64,000 nucleotides of DNA, taken from the NCBI GenBank assembly GCA_015680685.1, contig MNCI01027262.1:604338-668337 (forward strand), read 5' to 3'. Position 1 is the stretch's first letter. Every line of letters starts with the position of its first letter. A program made the translations under genes and the position numbers. This document shows positions 12,128 to 22,196 of this stretch, one piece after another. Under the pieces are notes generated by a model. It was not told where the DNA came from and made no database searches. It worked only from the letters and a program-made list of their open reading frames with translations. The stretch comes from Gnetum montanum. Its lineage: Eukaryota; Streptophyta; Gnetopsida; Gnetales; Gnetaceae.

Positions 12128-12744
12128 CTACAACCAATTCCAATGAAATCAAAGTTTACATCACAACAAAAAAATAAAAAAAAATAATAAACTAACTATT
12201 CACACCCAACGTACACACTGCACATAGCGTATATGCCCGCCAAACCACTTCGAAAGACACAACTTATGCCCGGCGTATACGCTACACCCAGAGCGTATAC
12301 GCCCGTGATGCACGCTCCAGCGTATACGCTGTACAAAGCGTGTATGCCGAACAAAACAGCACAATTCGAACGTAGTGTATACGCTGAACTCAGCATATAC
12401 ACCGATCGAACATGAAAACACAACTTAAACCCAGCTTATACGCTACAAATCTCAGCGTTTACGCTGACGGCCGACCCCCCCCCCCCCCCCCCCCCCCCCC
12501 NAAAGTAAGTGCCATAGCCAGACGCGTACAACGTATACGCTGAATAAACCCTCGGCACATACGCCCTCGCAAAACATGGTTTACGCTAAGCAAATATGCC
12601 AAATAACAGGCCAACAAAATGAATGACAGTCTATGCCACGCAGTGATGCTGGCGTGCATGCCCAAAGAAACCCTCAAACCCTTTATGCTCGATCGTCTAT
12701 GCCAAGAAACGCAAACAATAACAGAGACAGAGATCAAGGCTTAC
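12128..12744. promoter_or_regulatory. Intron 1 of the antisense gene: cluster of GCGTATACGC motifs
   Basis: At least ten variants of AGCGTATACGC lie between 12225 and 12575 (near 12232, 12265, 12291, 12318, 12338, 12376, 12436, 12452 and 12530). This is the motif of the B LTR. The intron also holds an artefact-like run of 26 C plus one N (12475-12501). The cluster has no coding content. Confidence 0.75.
12475..12501. other. Run of 26 C followed by a single N, probable assembly artefact
   Basis: A pure C run of this length next to one N is unlike the surrounding sequence. A mirror case (26 G then N) occurs at 22004-22030. Confidence 0.8.
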
Positions 12745-12875
12745 CCGTAGGGCGTGACTGGCCACTCCGACACCTTCAGCCTAGGCAGGCCCTGCAACAT
12801 CGCCTTCATCTCTTTGGCGAAGGTTAGGTTAGAACCCCTCCTCCCCTGGCCTTCCACTTCCTTGCCCTTGCCCAT

Positions 12876-13098
12876 CGCAAAGTGTTCACGCCGACTATCC
12901 AAGTGCATGCTAAGCTAGTCTTCGGGTTCGGCGTCTACGCTCGGGTCTCTTGGCGTCTACGCTTAGAAAGTTTACGCTTACGCTCACACAGGCCGCACCG
13001 TACACTGTCGCTGTTGAAAACAGAAAACAAATGGACCCCTCATCCTTTATATAACACATGCTGACGCTGACGCTGATGTCACCGCTATTTACGCCGCC
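12876..13098 (-). promoter_or_regulatory. Promoter and 5' leader of the antisense gene, TATA box at 13047-13053
   Basis: TATATAAAGG on the minus strand is 172 bases before the ATG. Between them lie several motif variants (GGCGTCTACGCT, TTTACGCTTACGC) like those in the LTR. Element D has CATAAATAGG at the equivalent place. Confidence 0.65.
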
Positions 13099-13423
13099 AT
13101 CACTCCGTTTTTGCCATTTTTCCTTTTTTTCCTTCTTTTTTGCCAAAATCTAACCAAAAAAATATATAAATAAAAAAAATTAATTAAAATTCAATTTACT
13201 ATGTCCTGGTTCCTCCATGGACCCCATTTTACACGTTTTCTTAAATTACAACCAGTGGCCCGGTACGGCCCTAAACTATCGTTCGTGGCCCGGTATGGCC
13301 TTAAACTGCCATGCATCTAGGTGTGACAATAGTCCATCATGATACACGTATACACACTTTAAATTTCTGAAAGACACGGAACGATTTCTTCTTGCTCATG
13401 CAACTCTCAGTTTATTGGCAGGG
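13099..13423. other. Element B spacer before pol
   Basis: An AT-rich stretch (13140-13240) is followed by two TAAACT-type repeats (GGCCCGGTAYGGCC, near 13257 and 13292) and a pyrimidine-rich tract ending CAACTCTCAG at 13410. That end could be a 3' splice site for a sense-strand intron joining gag-protease to pol, as known for Ogre-type relatives. Confidence 0.45.
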
Positions 13424-16400
13424 ATGAGCTCAATGGACTCCCAGCACTTAACCGCACCGTTAACCATCGACGGACCATATGGCACCATTACACGAGACTT
13501 TGACATAAACTTCATCAACTCAAGTCTACTAATGGACGACGCGGTCATAGCCTCAACACAGCAAACAACAGACAATTACTAAGGCATGACAAAGTTTCTT
13601 GACATAGAAGCTGCAAACATCACTGAAGACCCGTTAGCTGAAACCCCCATTATTATGATGGGGAAGTTAAAATATTAAAATTAAGCACGCTATTACAACC
13701 ACGCATGGCTCAATACATTCAGAATGTGCTTAGGGAAAACATGAAAGCATTCGCTTGGTCTTATACGGACATGCCCAGGCTAGATCCTAGGATTATCCAA
13801 CACAACATCATTCTTGACCCAAAACTAAGACCGATAAAACAAAAAGCGCGAAAAGTTAGACCCGAGGTGGCGTTGGCAGTTCGCAATGAGATCACTAAGC
13901 TTTATCAAGCTGGTTTCATTCGGGCTGTTGATTACGCTGAGTGGGTGTCAAACATGGTCATCGTCCCAAAGAAAAATGGAAGCATTCGCTTATGCATCGA
14001 CTTCCGTGACCTAAACGTAGCAACCATAAAAGATGACTTTCCCCTGCCCAGCATCAATCAACTCGTTGATTCGACTACCGGACATGCCTTATTGTCGTTT
14101 ATGGATGGCTTTTCAGGATATAACCAAATATGCATCAACCCTGAACACCAACTTCGAACTACCTTCATGACACCATGGGAAACTTTTTGTTACACAATGA
14201 TGCCCTTTGGTCTCAAGAACGTTGGGGCCACATATCAAAGAGCCATGACATTTATCTTTAGTGATTATATGTTACTGTCGCTCAATGATTACGTGGATGA
14301 CATAGTAGTTAAGTCAAAGACAACCGAACAGCATGTACAAGACCTCAACCTAGTCTTAAAACGTTGTTTAAAATATGAGCTAAGACTTAATCCAAAGAAA
14401 TGTGTTTTCGGCATCAAAATAGGTAGGATGCTCGGATTCATAGCCACTGAAGCAAGGATACAAGTAGACCCTGATAAGGTGAAATCCATTACCAACCTGA
14501 AACTACCTGGTAAGCTTACCGAACTTTGAGGTCTACAGGGTCGATTACAATTCATCAGGCGCTTCGTAGAAAATTTGACAGATAAATTAAAACCTATGAA
14601 CCACCTGTTGCATAAAAATGTCCATTTCGAATAGACTCCGCAGTGCCAGGAAACCTTCAAAAATATCAAAACAGCACTCACTCGACTACCTATGGTTTAC
14701 CCGCCCCAAAACAACAAACCGTTTTACATCTACCTTGCCACTTCAGAGTCGTCCATCGCATCTATGCTTTGCCAAAAATAGGACGATGGAACCGAAGTCC
14801 CTGTATACTATTTGAGCCATGCCTTAGTTGCCCATGAAAATAAGTACAACGACATGGAGAGGTCATGCTTAGCTCTAGTCTTTTCTCTAAGAAAATGGTG
14901 ACATTACCTCTTCTGTAATCAAGTTTATATAATCTCTAAGGACAATGTACTAAGGGCCATAACAGGAAACATCTACGAAAAGAGTCGAATAGCCCGATGG
15001 AAAGCCATGATAGCCGAGTTTGACCTGTACTATGTAGCGCAATCATCAGTCAAAGGTCAAGCCATAGTAAATCAAATGGCTGCATCACCAACGCATGACA
15101 AAGCAACCATAGAGCCTGAATTCCCGGATGAAAGTATAAGCACAGTAGACACGGTGCCTGATGACTACGATGCTATTTTAAACTTTGATGGAGCATCCAC
15201 CTCTCGAGGAGGAAGTGCGGCCTCCGTCATCACTTATCCCTCCGGGGAGATCCGACCCTTTGCCTATCGCTTCAATTTTCATTGTACTAACAACATAGCA
15301 GAGTATGAAGGTCTTCTTAGAGGTCTCACAGCAGCATTGGCTTCAGACATCATGCGCCTGGTAGTCAGAGGGGATTCACAATTGGTTGTAAACCAAGTCA
15401 CGGATGTCTACACATGTAAAGCTCAACATTTGCAACCATACTGTGACTTGGCGAAACATTTAATGAAAGGATTCGAAAACATTGATGTGCAACATGTCTC
15501 CCGAAACGATAATACCGTAGCCGACACGTTAGCCAAACTACCGTTAAACATATCGCCTGACATGTTCCATGCCTTGCCAAGCTCCGTAATCAGGTGCGAT
15601 GAACCAATAATCTCCGAAACATTGCCGATCGTATCTGTTAGTACAACACACGCGATGGAATGGTACGATGACATAAAAGAGTACCTTCTACACGGCAAAG
15701 CCCCGCGACATCTAACAAATGGGCAAAAGGACGCTGTGCGAAAACGTTCTAAGCAATATACCCTGGTAGAGGACACACTATGTCGTAGATCTTACGAAGG
15801 CGTATTGCTAACGTGCGTCACTAGCATTGACGCCCAAACAATTGTCGATCAAGTACATGAGGGACTATGTGGAGCACACATAGCACCAAAAGCCATGGCC
15901 ACGAAAATAAGATGCTTAGGCTACTATTGGCCCCACATAGAATACGACTGCTCCTCCAAAGTCAAAACATGTAACATTTGTCAAAAACATAGTAACTTAA
16001 TACATGTACCACCAACCGAGTTGCACACAGCACAAATAACATGGCCTTTTCAGAAGTGGGGATTGGACATCATCGGCTGGATAACACCCTCGTCTTCCGC
16101 AGGGCATAGTTTCATCATAACCACGACAGAATACTTTACCAAGTAGGTAGAAGAAGCTCCCCTTCGAAAGACGACTTCTAAACACGTGTGCAACTTTATC
16201 CTAGAAAACATTGTAACCCGTTTTGGCATTCCCATGACAATCATCACCGACAATGGGCCCTAATTTAGTAACACCGAAACAAAAACCTTTTGCGATAGTC
16301 TGGGGATTAAGCATTCATTTTCTTCCCCTTACTATCCTTAGAGAAATGGGCAAGTAGAAGCAACGAACAAGAAAATCATAACAATACTTAAGAAAATGCT

Positions 16401-16899
16401 AACCCAAAGCAAAAGGAAATGGCACGAGCAACTAAAATACGCACTATGGGCATATCGCACTACACACCGGGCATCCATAGGTAAAACTCCATATAGTCTC
16501 GTTTATGGCTCAGAAGATGTTTTACCTTTGGAATTACAGGTACCATCGCTAAGGATCACACTCTCTGGACTCCTCGATGATGAGCAAAACAATGAGCTAA
16601 GGCTCATTGACCTCGACTCGGTAGAAGAAGAATGTGCACGTGCACTTGATCAGATCGACTGGTACCAAAAGCAACAACGACAACGGCATCAGCATGATAT
16701 TAACAAGCGCCCAATCCACGAAGATGACCTCGTACTCAAAGCTGCTCGGGAACACTCAGACAAATTCTCAGCCAACTGGGAAGGGCCTTACATGGTCATC
16801 AAGGCATTCGATAATGGTGCATTCAAGTTAGCTGACATCGAAGGGAACAAACTTGCTAATCCAACAAATCATTTGTACCTAAAACCGTTCTATGTTTGA
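13424..16899 (+). pseudogene. pol: Element B pol: RT, RNase H, archaeal-type RNase H, integrase
   Basis: ATG 13424 (MSSMDSQHL) opens the pre-RT part; a frameshift near 13660 puts the rest in the frame of 13705. RT shows FAWSYTDMP, RLCIDFRDLN, FMDGFSGYNQ and NDYVDDIVVKSK (YVDD near 14290). RNase H has IYLATSESSIA and YYSHAL-like YYLSHAL. The archaeal-type RNase H (15175-15545) keeps its four acidic residues in LNFDGAST, NNIAEYEGLL, RGDSQLVVNQV and NDNTVADTL. Integrase has the HHCC finger (15855-15990), WGLDII, TDNGP and QVEATNK (DDE) and ends PTNHLYLKPFYV. Seven stops (14527, 14632, 14779, 14899, 16144, 16261, 16339) interrupt one frame. Confidence 0.92.
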
Positions 16900-17250
16900 A
16901 CATAAGCTCAGGTACATGTCAGTCCTGGGATCATGACTATAAAATGATACCACAGCTCATCTTGGAATCATGACGATAAACTGATACCACAGAATAGTCT
17001 TGGGTTATGACTTAAAACTAATACCACAGTTTCTGCAATGACGATAAACTAGCACCCGTCCACAAACTACCATCGTCACAACTGTCAGGGTCTGCTAAGA
17101 CTGTAAACTAGCTTGCCTCTTCATAGTCTGCTAAGACTAAAACCTGGAAATGTACCGTCCGTCACGATGCTAAACAGGCAATTTCCAACAGGTTATGACA
17201 TAAAACTAACCCACAACAGTCTGCCAAGACTATAAATTAGCAAGTTCACA
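16900..17250. repeat. Element B 3' untranslated repeat block (about nine TAAACTA-type units)
   Basis: Units of the form YATGACNATAAACTARYACC recur near 16934, 16972, 17008, 17041, 17100, 17133, 17170, 17197 and 17230, about 35 bp apart and degenerate. Repeats in this position are known for Tat-lineage elements. Confidence 0.75.
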
Positions 17251-18238
17251 TCCAGCTGGGCAATCCACCATCACAATCATCCATCAGCTTCACTGCATCG
17301 CTTGTCATCAATACTGCCATCATCTACATATAGGGCCTGCCATCCTTCAACATCTCTGTGTCATCAGCCACCACGTAAGTCTAAGCACGTCCATTCACTC
17401 ATGGTTGGCTTGTCTCCTTGGCATTGTGTTTGCAGGATGACACCTAGAAGTGTCGTACAAGAGTGCACTTCATCACGAGCAACAAGATAAGACACTGTTT
17501 GCAGCCTACATGGCAAGACTGAATCAAACCGTTCACCAGTATGTCCCCATTCACTGATAAAACTCCCCTATCCATTCACCAAAACACTTTATCCCGACAT
17601 CCCCTCGACACACTCGGTACATTTGCAACACTGTACTGCTTTAAAGCATCCGCAACACACCGCACATCACCTGTGCATGAGTACACAGGCAAAGCAGAGT
17701 TTACAATGTAAAAAAAAAAAACTAAGTACTGGCACTTCTCATACAAGCCCCAGGCAGGAAGAAAGTTGTCTCAAAACTAAGTACTCATGTCTAAAGTGCT
17801 CAAAGAACATCTAGTTGCATGGATTTGGCTCCCCGCCAACAGGTTCCCCTTGAACACTAAACATGGGCCCTGCTCTTCCAAAGAATGTAACACATCCTTG
17901 GCCTCGCCAACCGGTCCTCTTGAAAACTAACCAAGAGCCTTGTTCCGCCAAACAATGCACATCGCATGCCTGTACTCCGGGTCTGCTACAACAATGGCTA
18001 GGGCATGGATCAGCATGCCACATACCGAAACATCCCCTGTCCACACACTTCCTTGGGCAGTCTCCAATCCCTATCCTCTCATCAGCTACAAATTTCGCAT
18101 TTGCGATCCCATGTACTACTAAACACGGTGCGATGACGTCTCGTCCAAGTAGCAGCGGACAACGTTTCTATCGAGTTGCTTGTGGTGTTTTGAACTTCTT
18201 TGTCGACGCCTCTCGGGTCGATTCCTCCAATCGTCAAC
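17251..18238. other. Element B 3' untranslated remainder
   Basis: There is no recognisable coding or repeat structure beyond a short A-run (17709-17720) and two similar stretches with CCAACAGGTTCCCCTTGAA-like sequence near 17836 and 17908. Confidence 0.5.
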
Positions 18239-18251
18239 AAAGAGGGGCCAA
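18239..18251 (+). other. Element B polypurine tract
   Basis: AAAGAGGGGCCAA abuts the 3' LTR. Element D has the identical tract at 61106-61118. Confidence 0.9.
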
Positions 18252-19422
18252 TGAAACACCACAAAATTTGGAGCTTAGTACTTGTTCGACACCAAACAGG
18301 ACCCTGGAACTCACGAACGACGCCGACTGCATGATCGCAACACTTAGTTTTTGCTAAGTACATGGCGCCAGCGTATACGCCAAGGTCACACATACAACGT
18401 ATACACCCAGCATATACGCCTAGCATTCCAGCGTATGCGCCCAGCGTATACGCCTAGCACTCCAACGTATACGCCCGGCTCTCTGGCGTGTACGCCCACG
18501 CACTATAGATACACGCTCAATGACAGGATCTTCAATGACAGCATGAAGATAACACCGAAGAGCAAGGATTGAAGCAAGTGGCAGTCTTCAGCGTATGTGC
18601 CCAGCGTGTACGTCCAGCATTTTAACGTATACGCCAGGCGTTTACGCCCAGCGCTCCACCCAGTTCACGCCCAGCATTTTCAGCATATACGCCCAATGTA
18701 TACGCCGACCTGATGCGGCGTATACGCCTAGCAGTTGTAATATTTTGTATATTTGTAAAGTGTATGCACCCAGCCAACACGCCACGTGTCTCCCATCCCG
18801 AGTCTAGCGTAACAACCTGTATCAAACCCCCATTTTTCCACTTCATCCAGACAGTTGGCAAAATTCCAAAGCATACCAGAGAACATTTACGCTGCGAAAA
18901 AGAGCAGGAAAACCTTCTTACACTGGAAAGCCTGCATGCTGCGGATCTAGTCTCTTATGCTCCGCTTGCCCTACAAACCGTCTGAGTCACCTCTGTGTAC
19001 GTTAGGGCTTTTCGTTCGCCTTGTGTTCCCACAACTGCGTTAGACTGGTGCACTGTACTTTGACTCTGCAATACTATTGTTTACGCTTACTGCATCAGTT
19101 ATTTTACAGTTTTACTTTAATCTGGCCCACGCATTGTTCATGCCTATTTACGTTTACGCTCCGTTTGCATCTGTCTACGCTTTACTCTATTTTTTTTGCT
19201 TCGTTTACGCCTGCACGCCGTTTACGCATAACCCAGCGTATTAGCATTTGTGTACGCGCGGGGAAATCCTTGTCTGATCTGCATGTGGACCACCCAAGGT
19301 ACTCTGCCTCTGCTGCATTCCAGCATGCCCTCAGGTGTAGGGAGGGTCTTCTGTATGCATCCTGTAATCCCACAACCTCTGTTTTTCCTTCCAACCGTAG
19401 ACCGACGATTTCAGGCGGTACA
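18252..19422 (+). repeat. Element B 3' LTR
   Basis: TGAAACACC...GGTACA matches the 5' LTR along its length. The GCGTATACGC cluster (18370-18735) has more and better-preserved units than the 5' copy. Confidence 0.93.
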
Positions 19423-19427
19423 GGAGT
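19423..19427. repeat. Target-site duplication GGAGT, right copy (element B)
   Basis: Identical to 2280-2284. Confidence 0.95.
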
Positions 19428-20099
19428 GCCACGTGCACTTATTTCTGATAATGGGACTCACTTCACAGGTGTCACTTTTTTAGAAGCTCATGCAATGCTT
19501 AGGGGTAACACATAAATTTACAACACCCTATCATCCCTAAGCCAACAGGAAAGCCAAAGTTACCAATAGGGAGATCATCAAGATCCTTACCTGAACCATC
19601 AACAAATACAGAAGGGATTAGAGTACCAAACTCAACGATGCCCTATGGGCCTATTGCTCCACTTGGAAACTTCCTGTAGGGTACTCTTCCTATGAGATAG
19701 TGTACAAAAAATTGCCAATGCTTCCAATCCAAGCAGAAATCTGGACACTATCCACAACTAGTGATCTCAGCCTTGACCTACTACTAGCACAACATGAACG
19801 ACTAATCAATTTAAGTGTGCTAGATGAGAACAGATTAGTGGCCCTATTTTCAAATGAAATCCACAAGGCCTATAACAAGAAATGACATGATCTTAGGATT
19901 CGCAAGGTCAATTTAGATGTGGAGATAAGGTGTTGTACTGGAACTTCTCACATGTATCCCAACCAACCAAGTTTCAAACACTATGGGAGGGACCTTATAT
20001 TATCTCCGAAACCTTCCCATCCAAGGCCTTGCTCATTCACAAACCTGAGGATCCCACCCGAACATAGTTAGTCAACCACCAACAACTAAAAATATTCTA
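19428..20099 (+). pseudogene. pol: Element A integrase, C-terminal part
   Basis: The reading resumes with VPRALISDNGTHF (second catalytic Asp), then TTPYHP and NRKAKVTNR, where the catalytic Glu of GQAEVTNR is Lys, a G-to-A type change. The C-terminal part (DALWAY, NEIHKAYNKK, then a TKFQTLWEGPYII-like stretch near 19970) follows the usual Athila integrase tail. Several frameshifts and stops are present. Confidence 0.85.
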
Positions 20100-22196
20100 T
20101 GAACTCCACGCAACCAGTGCCACTACCTCACCATCACTCGGTTTACCATGTTCCATTTCTTGCATCTCCTCCTTTCCACCTAGTCGTGGGGAAGACTGTC
20201 ATCCCTACTGATCCATTTCACTACACCCCTTACCATTTTTGTCATTTTTTATTTTACACCTTTTTGTTTTACACTTTTTGTTTTACACTTTTTTGTTTTT
20301 CACCATCATTCCTACATTTTCACATTCTTTAACATTTTTTCCTTTTCTTTACTTATTTCTCGTTTCTTTGTACTTGTCCATTTTTTCGTGTAATTGCTAA
20401 TATATCGTCGTATTGTCTTCAAGCATCTAGTGCGGTCGATTTTCATTACAATGGGTACTATAATAGTCTTCCTTATTATCTGGCTCCTGCCATTGCATGG
20501 TTGTCCTTGTATTTTATGTTTGTTTTCACTTCATAAACTCAGCAGTGAGTCCCCATCATTCACCCATTCATCATTCCATGGTTTTCCTTCTATTGCAAAC
20601 ATGCAACCCATTCACTTAACAACATTATAATTAATGTGTCACTTGTGTAGTTCCCAAACTAGGGGATGATCCACTGGTTGAATTGGGTGTGACTTCAAGG
20701 GGAATGCTTTATTCATCATTCTGTTATGTTCACTAGGTTGCTGGTGTGCCCTTACATATTTCCTACCACTCTAAGTCTTTCTCCACGGAAGCTTCTGGGC
20801 AGTTTGACCTTACATGGTGTGGTCCTCTTACATTCAAAAAAATAAAAAAAATGAGATGAGGATTCAAAGCACACCCCTTGGTCAAATACATGCAAACATG
20901 CATGGGTCTTCACATGGTGTGGTTCCCCCAAACCAAAGAAAAGAAAAAAAATCACTATGGGAATTCAAGGCACACCCCTTATATTGCCTCTAACAGGCCA
21001 TACACATTAGTTATGAGACTTCCTTGGTCCCCTCTAACTTCATCCCATTTCACTTCCTTCCTCTCATGTTTGTTGGAGTGGTGGTTCCCTATGGGTGCAT
21101 TTTTGCTTCCTTGGGAAATGCTCGGGACTTCGTCTATTGCTACGATTTCACTGACTGCAAATGGTTTTGGGTATGACCTCAAGAAAGGTTCTACCAGGTC
21201 ACTTAACCACAATCGCACACGGGGTTTCATGTGATTGACAATCAGAATTTCCATTATCTTCTCTCTTTGTTCCCACTTCTCTCTGTACGCACCTCACTAC
21301 ACTTTTTTATGTTTTGTGAGTTCATCGTGATTTCTATAGGCTTCTTAGGCATTGGCAGGATCTCTTGGTTTCGAGTCTTAACTGACCAATACCAATTCTT
21401 GGCACCTGGGCCCATGGACACTAGTGTTGAGGGTATGTAGGGGCTACAAAGGCTATTTCCTACTATGGGGAGGACCCACCTGCATATTCTTGGTTCTACT
21501 TGTTACGTCTCCCATTCTTTGGATTTCTTGGTTGATTCTTTTCCATGTCCCATCATTTGATTTCTTCCTCACGGAGTTCTTTTTATGTCTCGTTCTCCAA
21601 TTTTTTGTCTCTTTTTCGTGCCCCCTTACCCTCCTCATGTCCTCAGCCATGACTAGGCCTCTCATGTACTTCAACCGCCCCAATTTGGCTTTTCCAATTC
21701 ATTGTTTCAGGTTTTTCAAGGTTGGTCAATGTTGGTCAACGGGTCTACAACACTACGTATATGGGGCCCCATATACGCAATGCCTACATATACGTGGCCA
21801 CGTATATATGGCCCCATCGATGCAGCGTCCAACCCCTATATATACACTCGCTATGCTTTGCATTTTTCATCATTTGGAGTCCAAATTTAGGGGAGCTTTT
21901 GCCATTTTTTCTACCTAACCCTTCCCAACACACCTACATTCCATCACATGTTCGCATCAACCTATCCTTGTTCTCTTACGTAACTGGAGGTATGATCTCA
22001 GTCGGGGGGGGGGGGGGGGGGGGGGGGGGNTATTTTTTAAATTATAATAACTTTGGTCCTAACCCATAAATTAACGCTCCAGAAGACTTAACGGTGTGCC
22101 TGTGCCAATAACATAACTTGGTCAAACAAGAAAGTATATATGGACCATATTAAGCTACTTATGAAATATCTAACGGGCAGTTATGTTTGATTGTAG
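20100..22196 (+). other. Element A post-pol non-coding region with promoter-like segment
   Basis: T-rich tracts (20220-20360) are followed by blocks shared with E (GGTGTGACTTCAAGGG near 20686, CATGGTGTGG near 20814 and 20913, CACACCCCTT near 20871 and 20973). At 21745-21850 lie dyads (GTATATGGGGCCCCATATAC) and a TATA sequence (CCTATATATACAC, about 21834) resembling U3 of the element's own LTR. ORFs here look spurious. It may be an internal promoter for the downstream ORF or an old LTR remnant. Confidence 0.5.
22004..22030. other. Run of 26 G followed by a single N, probable assembly artefact
   Basis: Same form as the C26-N at 12475-12501. The sequence on either side may not be truly adjacent. 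Confidence 0.8.

Larger units (their letters stand above)
8555..12875 (-). pseudogene. Element B antisense gene: eight exons, FCP1/NIF-like domain plus C-terminal helical region
   Basis: Exons on the minus strand are 12875-12745, 12127-11678, 11600-11338, 11248-10208, 10116-9886 (or from 10126), 9810-9616, 9539-8756 and 8656-8555. Every intron is GT-AG and, apart from the 617-bp first one, about 76 to 91 bp. Phases agree across the junctions. The start is ATG 12875 (MGKGKEVEGQG) and the stop is TAA 8557-8555, giving about 1,065 residues. Residues about 48-190 resemble the NIF/FCP1 (HAD) phosphatase fold: RFLIVVELVGVL, FLAFLLTNFEVVMWS, NNTLF and NPPGTVY. Exon 4 has FFSNLFGMPADG and ends in a basic stretch (KLKRPERPTK, RVKKIRFK). 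Exon 5 is Glu-rich and exon 7 is long, charged and probably coiled-coil. Lesions: stops at 11710, 11055, 10746, near 10680, 10293, near 9378 and 8882, and a frameshift near 9425. Element D carries the same gene. The function is unknown; a regulatory or pseudophosphatase role is inference. Confidence 0.82.
2285..19422 (+). mobile_element. Element B: Tat-like Ty3/gypsy retrotransposon with antisense gene, complete LTR to LTR
   Basis: The element is 17,138 bp with TG...CA LTRs (2285-3457; 18252-19422), a 5-bp TSD, a primer-binding site, polypurine tract, gag-protease in one frame and pol in another. Pol has a second, archaeal-type RNase H between the usual RNase H and integrase, a known mark of the Tat/Ogre/Retand lineage. 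About 5.5 kb separate protease from RT and hold a multi-exon gene on the other strand. The LTRs differ by roughly 4 to 5 percent in the first 110 bases by eye, mostly transitions. Stops and frameshifts in all ORFs mean this copy is not autonomous. Confidence 0.93.

Noticed and set aside
12459-12737. Minus-strand ORF with a poly-Gly run
   Set aside because: It is created by the C-run/N artefact and the surrounding motif cluster.
17863-18357. Plus-strand ORF of 164 codons crossing into the B 3' LTR
   Set aside because: It spans the polypurine tract and LTR start, has no domain and is a chance frame.
20640-22030. This segment as the 3' LTR of element A
   Set aside because: A better LTR (31924-33013), homologous to those of C and E, lies further downstream, and the same post-pol block is seen in C and E. 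It is left open as LTR-like.
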